Shown: piece by piece, positions 20,627 to 30,807 of the stretch
Layout: the number at the start of each line of letters is the position of its first letter
Position numbering within the stretch: the first letter of the stretch is position 1
NCBI GenBank assembly: GCA_014885115.2
Contig: WKLE02004380.1
Coordinates: 44,699-108,698, forward strand
Reading direction: 5' to 3'
Source of the DNA: Asterionellopsis glacialis
Lineage: Eukaryota > Bacillariophyta > Plagiogrammaphyceae > Rhaphoneidales > Asterionellopsidaceae
Length of the DNA: 64,000 nucleotides
Notes under the pieces: generated by a model
Databases searched by the model: none
Told to the model about the DNA's origin: nothing
The model's input: only the letters and a program-made list of their open reading frames with translations
Made by a program: the position numbers and the translations under genes

Positions 20627-21656
20627 CTATTCATTACTCGTAGCTGACATCTAAATAAAAATTTATTTATTTGTTGCCCATATGAAGAAACCTACATGTA
20701 CTTAGAGCTTTGACTTACCACATTTTGAATGGCATCAATCATAACTTCAGTGTGAGCACCTACTGGATCCGTAGTGACAATTGGGATATCAATGTTCAAT
20801 GATTCAATGGCACCATTTACAATTTCAGGAATGTCTTCTGCGACGTGACGGCCATAGGGGCTTAAAAAATAGGGATGGCAGATAATTTCATCTGATTGAA
20901 AAGCGAAAAATAAAAATGTGAAAGACGTATGGGTTACATACGAATCAGCTTCAAATTCTTTAAAAAATACATATTGACGATTCATCAAATTTGTTGTTAC
21001 GTACCGACACCTTCGTTTAACAGTGCTTCCAATCCATCTGGGATACTAGGAAGAGCGATTTCCATATGTGCTGCCTTCACAATTACATGAGTTCCTACAG
21101 TCTTTTGATATATTCGTGCAATTTCGTGCAAACGATCATTCGAGGCTTGATTACGCGATCCATGATCCATCAGTAAAATCCCAACTTTTGAAACCTTTGC
21201 GGAATGGTAAGAATTCCTAGTTGCATCACCAACTATATCAGGTGTACCATCAGGGTATTCATGTGGTGAAACTAATGGATCAAAGACATCAGGCGTCATG
21301 GCAGTCGTAGGTTTCATTTTTTCTTCGGTTTCAAACTTTGGAGATCCAGTATTTTTAATATGAAGTGGATCTTCATATTCTTCTGTGAACGGCTTAGAGG
21401 GTTCCTCCTTAGCTTCTCCAACAGTATCAGGTGTTCCATTAGGGTATGCATGAGGTGATAATAGTGGATCAAAAACATCTGGTGATTGTTCATCACTGTC
21501 GCCATTTGTGGCCCTTACAGAAAACCGTCTTTCTTGAACTTGTGTTGTTCGTAACCATCCATTATTTCGATCTTCCGTTACCACAAAACTGAATGTAGAA
21601 GTACATTTCAAAGACGCTGTGAGGCATATGAAAATGGCAGAAGGAGACAATCTCAT
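20627..21656 (-). CDS. Sirohydrochlorin ferrochelatase-like (CbiX/SirB) plastid protein
   Basis: Exons 21656-21005 and 20891-20719 are well supported. A third small exon, 20650-20627, is suggested by GTAAGT at 20718 and a T-rich acceptor. Without it the ORF runs to 20692. The product has about 282 residues. The CbiX chelatase core is GILLMDHGSRNQASN (catalytic His in DHGSR), KAAHMEIALPSIPDG and, after the first splice (GVG/DEI), IICHPYFLSPYGRHVAEDIP. This single-domain type inserts Fe2+ into sirohydrochlorin to make siroheme, needed by plastid nitrite and sulfite reductases. Cobaltochelatase activity is the alternative. The N-terminus from MRLSPSAIFICL is a signal peptide ending CTSTFSFVV, resembling the diatom plastid-import motif with Phe at the cleavage site. 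Between the presequence and the core, an acidic unit of about 17 residues, DVFDPL(L/V)SPH(A/E)YP(N/D)GTPD, occurs twice (coded near 21240-21300 and 21420-21490). Confidence 0.8.
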
Positions 21657-22207
21657 GGCTCTGCGGTGGGTGTTCTCGACGGAAGATGCCAAATGGCCCG
21701 TCGTTCCTAGAAAATGGGGAAGATACAAGAGAAATACAGGCCATAAATCAACCCATCAGATCCCGATAGTTTAGAGAGTGGGATCTGCATCTCCCTGTCT
21801 GATTCAGGATCTGGGTTCTGCACTCTCTAGTGGAGTTCTGAGGTCGACCGTTACGGTTTACGGTAGACAGACAGAACCAAATTTGGAATGAATGGGGAGA
21901 ACAAAATCCCAAAATCGTATGAAAAAGAGAAAAATCCCACTGATGAAACAGTAAAATGGAGAAAGACATGGAGAGGTTGAAAAGACTCATAATGTATAAT
22001 GTTTAAATGTTGATCCAAGCTTTACACCCATCAAAGCTGAACATTCTTTCAAAAAGCATTGTGCAAGAATTTTTTTACTTCTAGAGAATAGGAACAAACC
22101 TCTAGGTATTACGCAAAAATGTACATATTAATTATCTTTTCAACTCTAGAGACTACGCCCCAAGAATGCTGTATTGTTTTAAGAAGAGCTTCTAGGTAGC
22201 TCAAATG
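21657..22207. other. Intergenic region upstream of the ferrochelatase gene
   Basis: About 550 bp between two minus-strand genes. There is a CTCTAGAG palindrome at 22144-22151 and a related TTCTAGAGAA near 22079. Nothing gene-like was found. Confidence 0.4.
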
Positions 22208-23239
22208 TTATGCCAGATCTTCCCATTGTGGGACAGTATTATCATCTCGTTGTTGTTTTCGTAGCTTTTCATTTTCTATCCATACTTCTCGTGGTCGTCC
22301 TCCAAGGAATGGTACTCTACCACAACCAAGGACACCAGTAAATAAAATAGTTCCGAGTAATGGGAAGTAGACTATGTAAGCTAATAACATTTCAGTCATA
22401 AATGTCAAAACGAATTCAAATGATTCCACTCCCTGAATTTTTCCCAAGTCCACTACATCATCATTGATCCCACCTGATGTTATATTTGATATGGATATTT
22501 CTTCATCACTCGATTCGATCGATGCACGTAAAACTGCAATGAATGTACTTATCGCAACAACAACTGCAATCAATACAACCATTACAACGCTACCCATTTT
22601 TTTACAACTCCCACACGATTCTAACATTCCACCCGGATGACAACAGGCACAAGCTGATATGTACCATACACTAAGGTCAAAGCAGGAATGCATCCCACCA
22701 CCAACTGTCCATAATAAAATCATACCATAGGTAACTACAAGAGTGTTGTCGTCAGTTGTCTTATCATCATCAGATATTGTTTGATCTTTGAAATCACTAA
22801 ATACATTCGTGGCACTTGCATTTTTGTTTATTGATACAGATATGATAGCTTCCTGATACTCTTCGTCTGTAAAGATAAATGATAAGAAAAATATATTTGT
22901 AATTGCAAGACCAAAGGCTAGAGATCCTATCAAGGCAACGATACGTTCAGCAAACCCAACGGGGTGATATTTATGATGACAACATATTCCAAATATTGGA
23001 TGATTATTCATAAAGTATTGAAACCAATCTTCACAAAATGAATTTCCTTCAAGGTGATATGATCGTGCAGCTAATGCTGGTACAACCTTAGCTTTACGGT
23101 CACGTTCTGCTTTTTTACGTTGCTCGAGTTCAGTTGAATATTTTGATAGGCGTGTCCGAGCAACAGAACGGCCATCTGCATTTATAGATGCTGGTACCTT
23201 CTTGCTTGATTTCGTGGGCATCGTTTTGAAAAGTGACAA
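22208..23239 (-). CDS. Uncharacterised four-pass membrane protein
   Basis: An intronless ORF of 343 residues that I cannot assign. A basic N-terminal 60 residues (ELEQRKKAERDRKAK) is followed by FCEDWFQYFMNNHPIFGICC, then hydrophobic segments near residues 100-123, 168-190, 216-237 and 284-306. A Cys/His-rich stretch lies between segments one and three (CCHHKYH; ACACCHPGG; CGSCKKMG), and acidic, Asn-rich loops with possible N-glycosylation sites (NASA, NITS) alternate with them. The C-terminus PREVWIENEKLRKQQ is charged. The layout suggests both termini in the cytosol. The ATG at 23221 (MPTKSS) is an alternative start. No transporter or channel motif is visible. Confidence 0.65.
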   Translation of the reverse strand: MSLFKTMPTKSSKKVPASINADGRSVARTRLSKYSTELEQRKKAERDRKAKVVPALAARSYHLEGNSFCEDWFQYFMNNHPIFGICCHHKYHPVGFAERIVALIGSLAFGLAITNIFFLSFIFTDEEYQEAIISVSINKNASATNVFSDFKDQTISDDDKTTDDNTLVVTYGMILLWTVGGGMHSCFDLSVWYISACACCHPGGMLESCGSCKKMGSVVMVVLIAVVVAISTFIAVLRASIESSDEEISISNITSGGINDDVVDLGKIQGVESFEFVLTFMTEMLLAYIVYFPLLGTILFTGVLGCGRVPFLGGRPREVWIENEKLRKQQRDDNTVPQWEDLA

Positions 23240-24968
23240 TTGAATATTCTGTCTTCAAGAAGAATGAAAGGAAATGATTTTGCTTTCAACTAGAAAAGGA
23301 AACAAAGTCTGTTGTATGTTTCTCATGCACTCTTTGAAAGAATTTTTCCCAGGCAAAACAAAACGGCTAGAGGGCGCTCTCTTTTGTTGAGTTTGATGTC
23401 TCTTGTGCTTTGGAATGTAAAAGAACTTTAGCTACGTCGAATTTTTTGACATCACTTCAAGAGCAAGTTCACTAGGTCCTACTTGTTGACAGCACGGAAC
23501 TTTTCTTTGCCTTTTTGATGCAGATACGACTCCTCAAAAAGAAAGGAACCAATCCTGAAAGTACAATATTGTAGGTCTCTCTAGCTAGAGCGTTAATTGG
23601 TAGACTAGAGGACCAGATTGATAGAGGATGGACCTGCTGTCTGCCTAATTGTTTGCCAACTCCGACGAATGACCTCGTTGTTAAAGTGGACATCCTTTTT
23701 GCTTATTATTAAAAAAAAATATTGGAATACGTGTTCAATGTACGTACCAGGTAGGGCGGGTAGGACCTACTTTACCTGGTACATCGATCCCGTATTAGTA
23801 AATACTACCAGGTACAACGTGACTGGAGTATCATTCATCATTCACAAGACTCAATTGAGAACTCCTATACTGTACTAGAGGTAACAGCAGGTATTCCCTT
23901 GTACCTGTACCTGGAGTACCTGGTACGAGTCCTAACCGGTAAAGGGAGCTTCCTACCGACAAATACTGCACCAGCTAAAGTATGGTATCTGTACTTAAGA
24001 TGAATTTTTGTACAAGCATTCTTGTTCTGCACATACATACAGTAAGATGTCGGCCAGTGGCTCATGGCATTTTAAAAAATTCGGATATATAATAATTTAA
24101 CGCATTTATTAACGAATATAGAATACTTCTCCGAGGGTACCATAATTATAAAACAACTTCATGAGCAGGGGTGTATTAATAAAAAAAACTTCATGATCTC
24201 AATTCTCAATAATTAAAAAGTTATCCCTAATCTGCTCCTTTTTTCAAATACAGTTTCCAAAAAAAGTCTGGAAAACTTTCAAAAGTATAATTATAATATT
24301 GTGGTATTATAATATATTGATTGCATGGGCATGTGTCCGAATTATGATTAGAGTTATTTACCAAGAATACTCTCTTGGGGAGTTTTTCATCATACTGAAA
24401 TAAAACAAACCAGAACGTACCCAAATTTTTTGGACTTCCGAAAAATCCCCATACTGGAAAAATAACTATTTACTGAGATTTAAAGGGTAACTTCTGTACC
24501 AGAGTGTACAGGTATATCTGAAATTTTTAATGGTACTGGATACCAGGTACCTGGGACTACCTCAAAGACTGCGACTGCCGTTTTTGCCAAGCACCTTTCC
24601 GTCTGTCCTGTACCAGGTATGTTTTCCAGTTGCAGCGCCCTTTCGCACGTCCGTCTGTCTCTCAGTCCGGCCTCCCTCCGCCGATAGATCCCACAGTAAC
24701 AGTGATCTCAATCGATACCTGGTAGGGTACATATCGGTGTGTACCGGTTCGTAGTACTCGATCTCACCTGAAAGACACAAGAAAAACAGAAAATGGACCA
24801 GGGCAACGAAAACAAAAGAGATCTCGAGATCATAATCAACTGCGTCGACGTTGGACAAGAGCCGCACCGTTTGACAGTCGACACCAAACACAACGAGAGA
24901 CCAAGACAAGTACTAAAAGAAAGAAGCAAATAAAACACGCACGTACACTCCAATATTCACCATATACG
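23240..24968. other. Intergenic region with a cluster of TACCAGGTA/TACCTGGTA palindromes
   Basis: This 1.7-kb region has no supportable gene. It carries exact copies of TACCAGGTA or its complement at 23745, 23773, 23806, 23917, 24541, 24611 and 24716, several in degenerate tandem with GTAC-containing flanks. The AT-rich stretch 24060-24480 contains none. Short ORFs in the region (for example 24530-24754) are made of the repeat itself. Confidence 0.6.
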
Positions 24969-25895
24969 ATGAAAGTTTATTTACATTACGAAGATAACGA
25001 AGACAAAACACTTCACAAGCAATTGAAAATTACATTACCAAAATCATGGAAGAATGGTCCAACGTCTAAAATTTTGTCTACCTTTGTAGAGACTTATAAT
25101 TCAAATGAAACTTTTGGATCAAAAAATCCTTTAAATGAAAATGAAATGCATTTAACTTTAAGAGAGGGCGGAGGTGAAGATAGTGATGATGAAGATTATA
25201 CACCCGAACGATTTACTAAATTAGCATCGGATGCTGTGACCATCCGAGTAATTCCCGATCGTGCCGATCTGTTTGTTATGCATGGCAAATCCGAAAGTTT
25301 ACAAGATATGGAGCTTGCTATTCAGGCTGAAAAAAATAAACAACGTGAGGAGGCAGAAACTACAGTTCAATGTACTCACTTTGGTTGTAAGAATCGTTTC
25401 CCACGTGGTGGTCCGTATCCTGTATGTCACTACCATAGTTCGCCACCAGTTTTTCATGAGACTGCCAAGTTTTGGAGTTGTTGTCCCAATAAAAAGGCAT
25501 ACGATTGGGATGATTTTCAAAAAATTCCTGGTTGCCAAACTGGTGTTTGTTCTGAAGAGAAGCAAGAACAAAAACAATTTTTGGGTGGTACCGATTTACG
25601 AGCACAGGCAGGAGAAGATGCCAAGCTAAAGAGTATTGATGATTATAATAAAGCACAAGCTGCTGGTGGTACCGATGCTGCTCCAATTTTAGAAAAATTA
25701 CGAGGTGTATTAGAAAAACTTGGAGTTGAAAATGAACTATACGATCAAGTCGTAGCAGGAATGAAGAAAGATTTGGCGGGGACAGAAGAAATCGATGATT
25801 CTCCTGAAATTTTAGATGCAGTTGCCGCGGAGCTGGGAGCCAAACTCAAGGCAGCTATGAAAGCCATTGCTGTAGAACAGCTAAGGATTAAATAA
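24969..25895 (+). CDS. CHORD-domain protein with an unassigned N-terminal domain
   Basis: An intronless gene of 308 residues. Residues 135-195 are a CHORD zinc-binding module: CTHFGCKNRF, then VCHYHSSPPVFHE, KFWSCCPNKKAYDWDDF and IPGCQTGVCSEE. The usual last ligand (H in GxH) appears as Cys here. CHORD modules bind two zinc ions, and in RAR1 and CHORDC1 they mediate contact with HSP90 and SGT1. Residues 1-105 (starting MKVYLHYEDNEDKTLHKQL) look like a compact beta-rich domain, perhaps ubiquitin-like, followed by an acidic loop. The C-terminus after residue 205 is helical (LEKLRGVLEKLGVENELYD). No CS domain and no second CHORD are present, unlike animal and plant members. It may act as an HSP90 co-chaperone, an inference from the family only. 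Confidence 0.82.
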   Translation: MKVYLHYEDNEDKTLHKQLKITLPKSWKNGPTSKILSTFVETYNSNETFGSKNPLNENEMHLTLREGGGEDSDDEDYTPERFTKLASDAVTIRVIPDRADLFVMHGKSESLQDMELAIQAEKNKQREEAETTVQCTHFGCKNRFPRGGPYPVCHYHSSPPVFHETAKFWSCCPNKKAYDWDDFQKIPGCQTGVCSEEKQEQKQFLGGTDLRAQAGEDAKLKSIDDYNKAQAAGGTDAAPILEKLRGVLEKLGVENELYDQVVAGMKKDLAGTEEIDDSPEILDAVAAELGAKLKAAMKAIAVEQLRIK

Positions 25896-26428
25896 ACTCA
25901 TCGGTGTAGACATTTGCTTCAACAATGCCGACAAAATCAGCATACATATATTTTTAGACGATGGTTATTTTTTACGATTTTAGAGAATCAAGGTAGATTA
26001 AGGGCTCCAAACTTTTGCAATGGACATCATTCATTATTTATTTTGTGTGTCAGTTTGGTCTTCTTCTTTTGATTTATGTGATGAGTCTATAGTATGAGCC
26101 TACAAGTTTCGAAGGAAATTAAATCCTTTCCTCGCGTCTACTAGTAGTCGAGCAGACAAATCGGCGACAAATTTCAAAAAAGATTCTCTGGGTTCACCCC
26201 TCAAACTAACATAACAGGTTATGAGTTCAAACGTCTGAACCCTCAGTTTTTTTTCAAGAGCGAGGCTCCCGCTCTTGTCAAAAATTTCGTGTCGTTTCCC
26301 TCCGTTGCAGCGGATTTTACCCTGCATTTTTTCTGTCACTTCTTTGAGCTTTCCCACCCTGCTCGACTGGGGCTGAGTTGGTTCAAAGAACAGTGGATTT
26401 CGTCCTCTATAAAAATTCCATTTAAAAG
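25896..26428. promoter_or_regulatory. Intergenic region upstream of the desulfurase-thiolase fusion gene
   Basis: Between two plus-strand genes. A TATA-like CTATAAAAA lies at 26407-26415, too close to the ATG at 26429 to be a normal TATA box for this start. The minus-strand ORF covering 26100-26627 has no family signature and overlaps the start of the real gene, so it is not reported as a gene. Confidence 0.35.
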
Positions 26429-29400
26429 ATGGCGGCATCAAACAACAACGATATGGGGCAGCAGGCTGATCAAAATGAGATCGAATCTTCGGAACTCCTT
26501 CACATGTCAGAAACGGTACCGGTTCGACCAAATGAAAAGAAAATTGACAGACAAAAAAACGTATTGAATTCAGTAGGAGATCTCCGTTCGGCACTTGCCT
26601 CCGATGTGCTGACAACTCAGAGTCCACTAGAAACTTTTATTTCGCCATTCGAAACTCCTGCCTCCACGAAGACAAAGTCAAGTGGGCGTTATCTTGAGGT
26701 TCCGTTAGTTTATTGTGACCAGACTGCGTCAAACAGACCAGTTCGTAGCATCGAAAAATACATGGAAGAAACCTGTTTACCACTTTATGGAAACACGCAT
26801 ACTAATACAAGTGTTACTGGAAGTCAGAGTACAGCATTTGTGGCTGAAGCAAGACAGATTGTAGCAGAAGCAACTAATGCAAAGATCACGGGAAAGGCCA
26901 GTTTGGATGTAGTTCTGTTCGCGGGTAGTGGAACTACCAGTGCAGTAGAATTGCTTGTTGACTGTCTTGGGTTGCAACATGCTGCATTAGAGGATGGTAC
27001 TAACCGACCAGTTGTCTTTGTTGGCCCGTATGAGCACCATTCTAATCTGTTACCATGGAGAGAATCAGGATGCGAAATCGTGATGGTGCCTGAATGCGAG
27101 GAGACCCAAACTGTTGACATCGCTTCTTTAGAAAAATTACTTCAGTCTCCCAAGTACGCCAATCGTTTCAAGATGGGGACCTTTAGTGCTGCTAGCAACG
27201 TGAACGGCAAAGTTTCAGATGTTGACAAAATTTCAGCCACGCTTCACCGACATGGTGCCTTGGCGTTCTTTGATTACGCTACTGGAGCCCCATATATGTC
27301 CATTAATATGAATCCTACTCCTTCAGATGCTTACCCATCGGCATCTCTTGTTGCTAAAGATGCAGTCTTTATAAGTCCACATAAAATGATTGGCGGTGTT
27401 GGCACACCTGGTGTCTTAATTCTCAAAAAGAATTTGGTACAGCAACTTAATCCACCTCATAGAAGCGGAGGAGGAACTGTTTTTTATGTAACAAATACAC
27501 ACCATCGGTTCTTAAGCAATCGGATAGAAAGGTATGAGGGAGGCACACCTAATGTTGCGGGTATTTTACGGGCGGGACTTACATTTTTGTTCAAACGTAA
27601 ATCGGAAGAACAATACATGCTGTTGCATGACCGTTTGGCGAAGAACAATGAGTCCAACTCAATTCCTGATAATTTGCTTACACACGAATTTCAGACTTAC
27701 AAATACGTTTCAAGTACTTTAAAGAAAGTAGCACCCAACCTGGTCATTTTGGGAGATGATGGTGCTGCAGAAGGAACTCATTTGCCCATTTTCTCATTCC
27801 TCATCAAGTGTGGTAAACGCTTTTTACATTATAACTACGTTTGCGCTATTTTGAACGATGTTTTTGGAATCCAAAGTCGTGGTGGATGTCAGTGCTCTGG
27901 ACCATATTCTCAACGACTTCTTGGTCTAACGATGATGGACAAGGATGGTATGGAAGTTCCTAATGATCTTAACCAGAAAATTGAACATGCATTAATAAAT
28001 TTTAAAGAAAGATCTGAACTCTTGCGCCCAGGATACACACGACTCAGTCTACCTTTCAAGGGGCTGCGACAGGAAGAAGTAGAATATGTTTTAAAAGCTC
28101 TAGAATGGGTATCTAAGCATGGCTGGAAACTAATGTGTCAGTACCGATGTAACCATCGCACAGGAGAATGGAGGCACTTTAGTCGTCAGGGCAAACCACT
28201 GGGAAGATCTGAAAGAAAATGGTTGAGTCATTACAACATGTTTGCTTCCTCATCGGATGAGACGCCAGGTACCACCAGCAACTCAGTGCAAGAAATCTTA
28301 GGTCGAGCCCTCCTTAACGCGGACGCACTACTTGACGTAGTACAAAATGACCAAACAAATATATCCCAAGCCTTAAAAATGAACGATGCTGGTGGAGTGT
28401 TGGGAAGCGACGATGACGGTATCGAGAGTCTTCGTTGGTATATTTACCCAAAAGAAGTGGCCAAGTGGCTCTCTGAAAACCTTTCTACTGTTCCTGGTAC
28501 AGACTCTAACGAAATGCTCGGTGCTGTACGTCCCACTGCAGCAAGTCTTTCGGGTAGTCTTCCATCAAGCAGCAAAAATACACCCGGTCAAGATGTTTTG
28601 GTGAATGCAAATGGATTATCAAATACAAATTGCAAAAGCACGTTCCAAGGTCCAACAGAAGAAGCATTGACAAGTAAGTTATCACCGATCGGCAAAAAGA
28701 GAAAGAGGCCGGAAATAGAAAATGGTTACTCAGCTCCTGCATCTTTGTCCCGTTCAGACGTTAACACAACAGAAACCAAGAAGATTGCTCCTCCTTCGTT
28801 TTACTTTAAAGATGGCGAACACGCAGGAGAAGCACCTTTCGAGGATATCGAAGCAGGATTTGACGAAGGGGAGCTTTCTGAAAATTGCGAAGTATTTGAT
28901 CAGGAAAAGGATGAATGGATCAATATCTCCGAGTTCCTTCGTATTAGCAAGAAAGTAGGAGGTGAAAATACTGTTGGTGAAAAAGATACCAAGAATGTTT
29001 CTACGTCTTCAATTAATTTTAGAGATGGCGAGCACTCAGGAGAAGCATCCTACGAAGATATCGAAGCAGGTTTTGACGACGGGGAGTTGTCTGAAGACTG
29101 CGAAATATTCGATACGAAGAAGGATAAATGGATCAAAATCTCTGACTTCCTTCGTGTTAGCAAGGGAGTACAAAGTGAAAATGTTGCTTCGATGACTAGC
29201 AAAGACACTCCCAAACCAGAGCGGATGACCACTATAAAGGAATCTACACCTACAGAGAGTAAACCAACATCTGGATCAAACACATCGTCTTTTAAAGACA
29301 TTTCGAATGAAAAGAAAAAACCTCAACGTGATAGATCGACTTGGGGACAAGCATCTTTCGTTCCTCCGAAGACGATGCCAGCATTGTCTAATGATGCTAT

Positions 29401-30652
29401 CCATGATCAGCCCCAGGTTACAACAAAGAATGAGACTTGTACTGTAACATCCGATGAGGCACAGAAGGACCAAGCTACTTCAAAGAAAGAAAAACGCAAA
29501 AAGAAGAAGGGCCCTGGTGTAAAACCTCCGCCAAAGATGATGCGAATGTGTACCCAGGCTATGATTCAGTGGGATATGGTTGAAGAAGGCGACCGTTTGC
29601 TACTTGGGTTGTCAGGTGGGAAAGATTCTTTGTCTTTGTTGCACTGCCTTCTTGAATTCCAGAGGAAGCTTCCGATCAATTTTACAATCGAAGTCTGCAC
29701 GATCGACCCGATGACACCATCATTCGATCCAAGTCCACTGATACCCTACGTAGAATCCCTTGGTTTGAAATATCACTACATTAGAGACGACATCGTTGCA
29801 AGAGCTAACTCTAGCGGCAAAGACGGAAAGACAGTATCATCGCTTTGTGCATTTTGCGCCAGAATGAAGCGAGGAAATCTTTACACTACCGCTCGAAAGA
29901 ACAACTGCAATAAGCTTGTGTTGGCACAGCATTTAGATGACTGTGCTGAATCGTTCCTTATGAGTGTAATGCACAATGGCTTTCTACGGACCATGAAGGC
30001 ACATTATCAGATTAATGCAGGGGATATTTCTGTAATCCGTCCTATGGTTTATTGTCGTGAAAGTTTGATGACTGAATTTGCCAAGTCTGCTAATTTGCCA
30101 GTAATAAACGAGAACTGCCCAGCATGCTTCGAAGAGCCTAAGGAACGTGCACGCATTAAGAAGCTTTTGTCGCGAGAAGAAACATTGTATCCTAATTTTT
30201 ATGACAACATCCGTCGATCCTTGATCCCTTTGATGCATGAGGATGCTACAGCAATTATGAGAGGGTATACAGAAGAAACTGTATCTAAAAGTCGCAAGGG
30301 TAATAGCAAACCTCGCTTGGATAACAAGACGAAGAAAAGGAAGAAAGGAGGTGGTGATCAAGGTAAATCGCCTGTAGAATACTCGACAGGAAATAACAAT
30401 CGTGAACCAGTCAAGATTGAATCTAAACCCATAGAAGCGTCAATCATGATTGGTGATGAAAGCAAAGATAAAAACCCTCTTTATGAAGCAAGCGAGGACG
30501 AGCTTCTTATGGAGCTGGCACGCCGAAAAGCTAAAAGGTTTCGCTTAGCTGGGTCAAGCGCGAGGTTAGAGACTGATGACGACCCTACTGGACAAGTGTG
30601 CTCTCTAAATGGCGGGAATGGTACCATACCATGCAGAGAACTCATGGAGTAG
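26429..30652 (+). CDS. Cysteine desulfurase-like / TtcA-like tRNA thiolase fusion protein
   Basis: One intronless ORF of 1,407 residues, start AAGATGGCG. Residues of about 90-550 are a class V PLP enzyme of the cysteine desulfurase type: LVYCDQTASNRP, LFAGSGTTSAVELL, GPYEHHSNLLPWRESG, the PLP lysine K319 in ISPHKMIGGVGTPGVLI, RYEGGTPNVAGILRA, and SRGGCQCSGPY (C487, C489), where a persulfide-carrying Cys is expected. Residues of about 790-842 and 862-912 are two copies of a 50-residue unit (DGEHAGEAPFEDIEAGFDEG) that resembles a GYF_2-type domain. Residues of about 1035-1300 are a TtcA-like PP-loop ATPase: SGGKDS (1062-1067), CAFC (C1140, C1143) and CPAC (C1230, C1233), the places of the 4Fe-4S ligands of TtcA. 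TtcA makes 2-thiocytidine in tRNA using sulfur from a desulfurase, so this protein could do both steps. A Lys-rich linker and tail suggest a nuclear or cytosolic site. I see no organelle presequence. Confidence 0.9.
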   Translation: MAASNNNDMGQQADQNEIESSELLHMSETVPVRPNEKKIDRQKNVLNSVGDLRSALASDVLTTQSPLETFISPFETPASTKTKSSGRYLEVPLVYCDQTASNRPVRSIEKYMEETCLPLYGNTHTNTSVTGSQSTAFVAEARQIVAEATNAKITGKASLDVVLFAGSGTTSAVELLVDCLGLQHAALEDGTNRPVVFVGPYEHHSNLLPWRESGCEIVMVPECEETQTVDIASLEKLLQSPKYANRFKMGTFSAASNVNGKVSDVDKISATLHRHGALAFFDYATGAPYMSINMNPTPSDAYPSASLVAKDAVFISPHKMIGGVGTPGVLILKKNLVQQLNPPHRSGGGTVFYVTNTHHRFLSNRIERYEGGTPNVAGILRAGLTFLFKRKSEEQYMLLHDRLAKNNESNSIPDNLLTHEFQTYKYVSSTLKKVAPNLVILGDDGAAEGTHLPIFSFLIKCGKRFLHYNYVCAILNDVFGIQSRGGCQCSGPYSQRLLGLTMMDKDGMEVPNDLNQKIEHALINFKERSELLRPGYTRLSLPFKGLRQEEVEYVLKALEWVSKHGWKLMCQYRCNHRTGEWRHFSRQGKPLGRSERKWLSHYNMFASSSDETPGTTSNSVQEILGRALLNADALLDVVQNDQTNISQALKMNDAGGVLGSDDDGIESLRWYIYPKEVAKWLSENLSTVPGTDSNEMLGAVRPTAASLSGSLPSSSKNTPGQDVLVNANGLSNTNCKSTFQGPTEEALTSKLSPIGKKRKRPEIENGYSAPASLSRSDVNTTETKKIAPPSFYFKDGEHAGEAPFEDIEAGFDEGELSENCEVFDQEKDEWINISEFLRISKKVGGENTVGEKDTKNVSTSSINFRDGEHSGEASYEDIEAGFDDGELSEDCEIFDTKKDKWIKISDFLRVSKGVQSENVASMTSKDTPKPERMTTIKESTPTESKPTSGSNTSSFKDISNEKKKPQRDRSTWGQASFVPPKTMPALSNDAIHDQPQVTTKNETCTVTSDEAQKDQATSKKEKRKKKKGPGVKPPPKMMRMCTQAMIQWDMVEEGDRLLLGLSGGKDSLSLLHCLLEFQRKLPINFTIEVCTIDPMTPSFDPSPLIPYVESLGLKYHYIRDDIVARANSSGKDGKTVSSLCAFCARMKRGNLYTTARKNNCNKLVLAQHLDDCAESFLMSVMHNGFLRTMKAHYQINAGDISVIRPMVYCRESLMTEFAKSANLPVINENCPACFEEPKERARIKKLLSREETLYPNFYDNIRRSLIPLMHEDATAIMRGYTEETVSKSRKGNSKPRLDNKTKKRKKGGGDQGKSPVEYSTGNNNREPVKIESKPIEASIMIGDESKDKNPLYEASEDELLMELARRKAKRFRLAGSSARLETDDDPTGQVCSLNGGNGTIPCRELME

Positions 30653-30807
30653 TTTTTTAGAAATTTACTATAAAATTTACATCATTTACCATGGTTTCAT
30701 AGTGTTTGCTATGAATATTTTTTTGTGAACTAAGAATAGGTGCTGTAATAAGTCTCCCTCGAAGCCAACCAGTATGGTGGGTTTCAACAAAAAGTTTTCG
30801 TGATAGA

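Noticed and set aside
26100..26627. Minus-strand ORF of 175 codons upstream of the fusion gene
   Set aside because: It overlaps the start of the well-supported fusion gene, has no family signature and looks like a shadow of coding sequence plus UTR.
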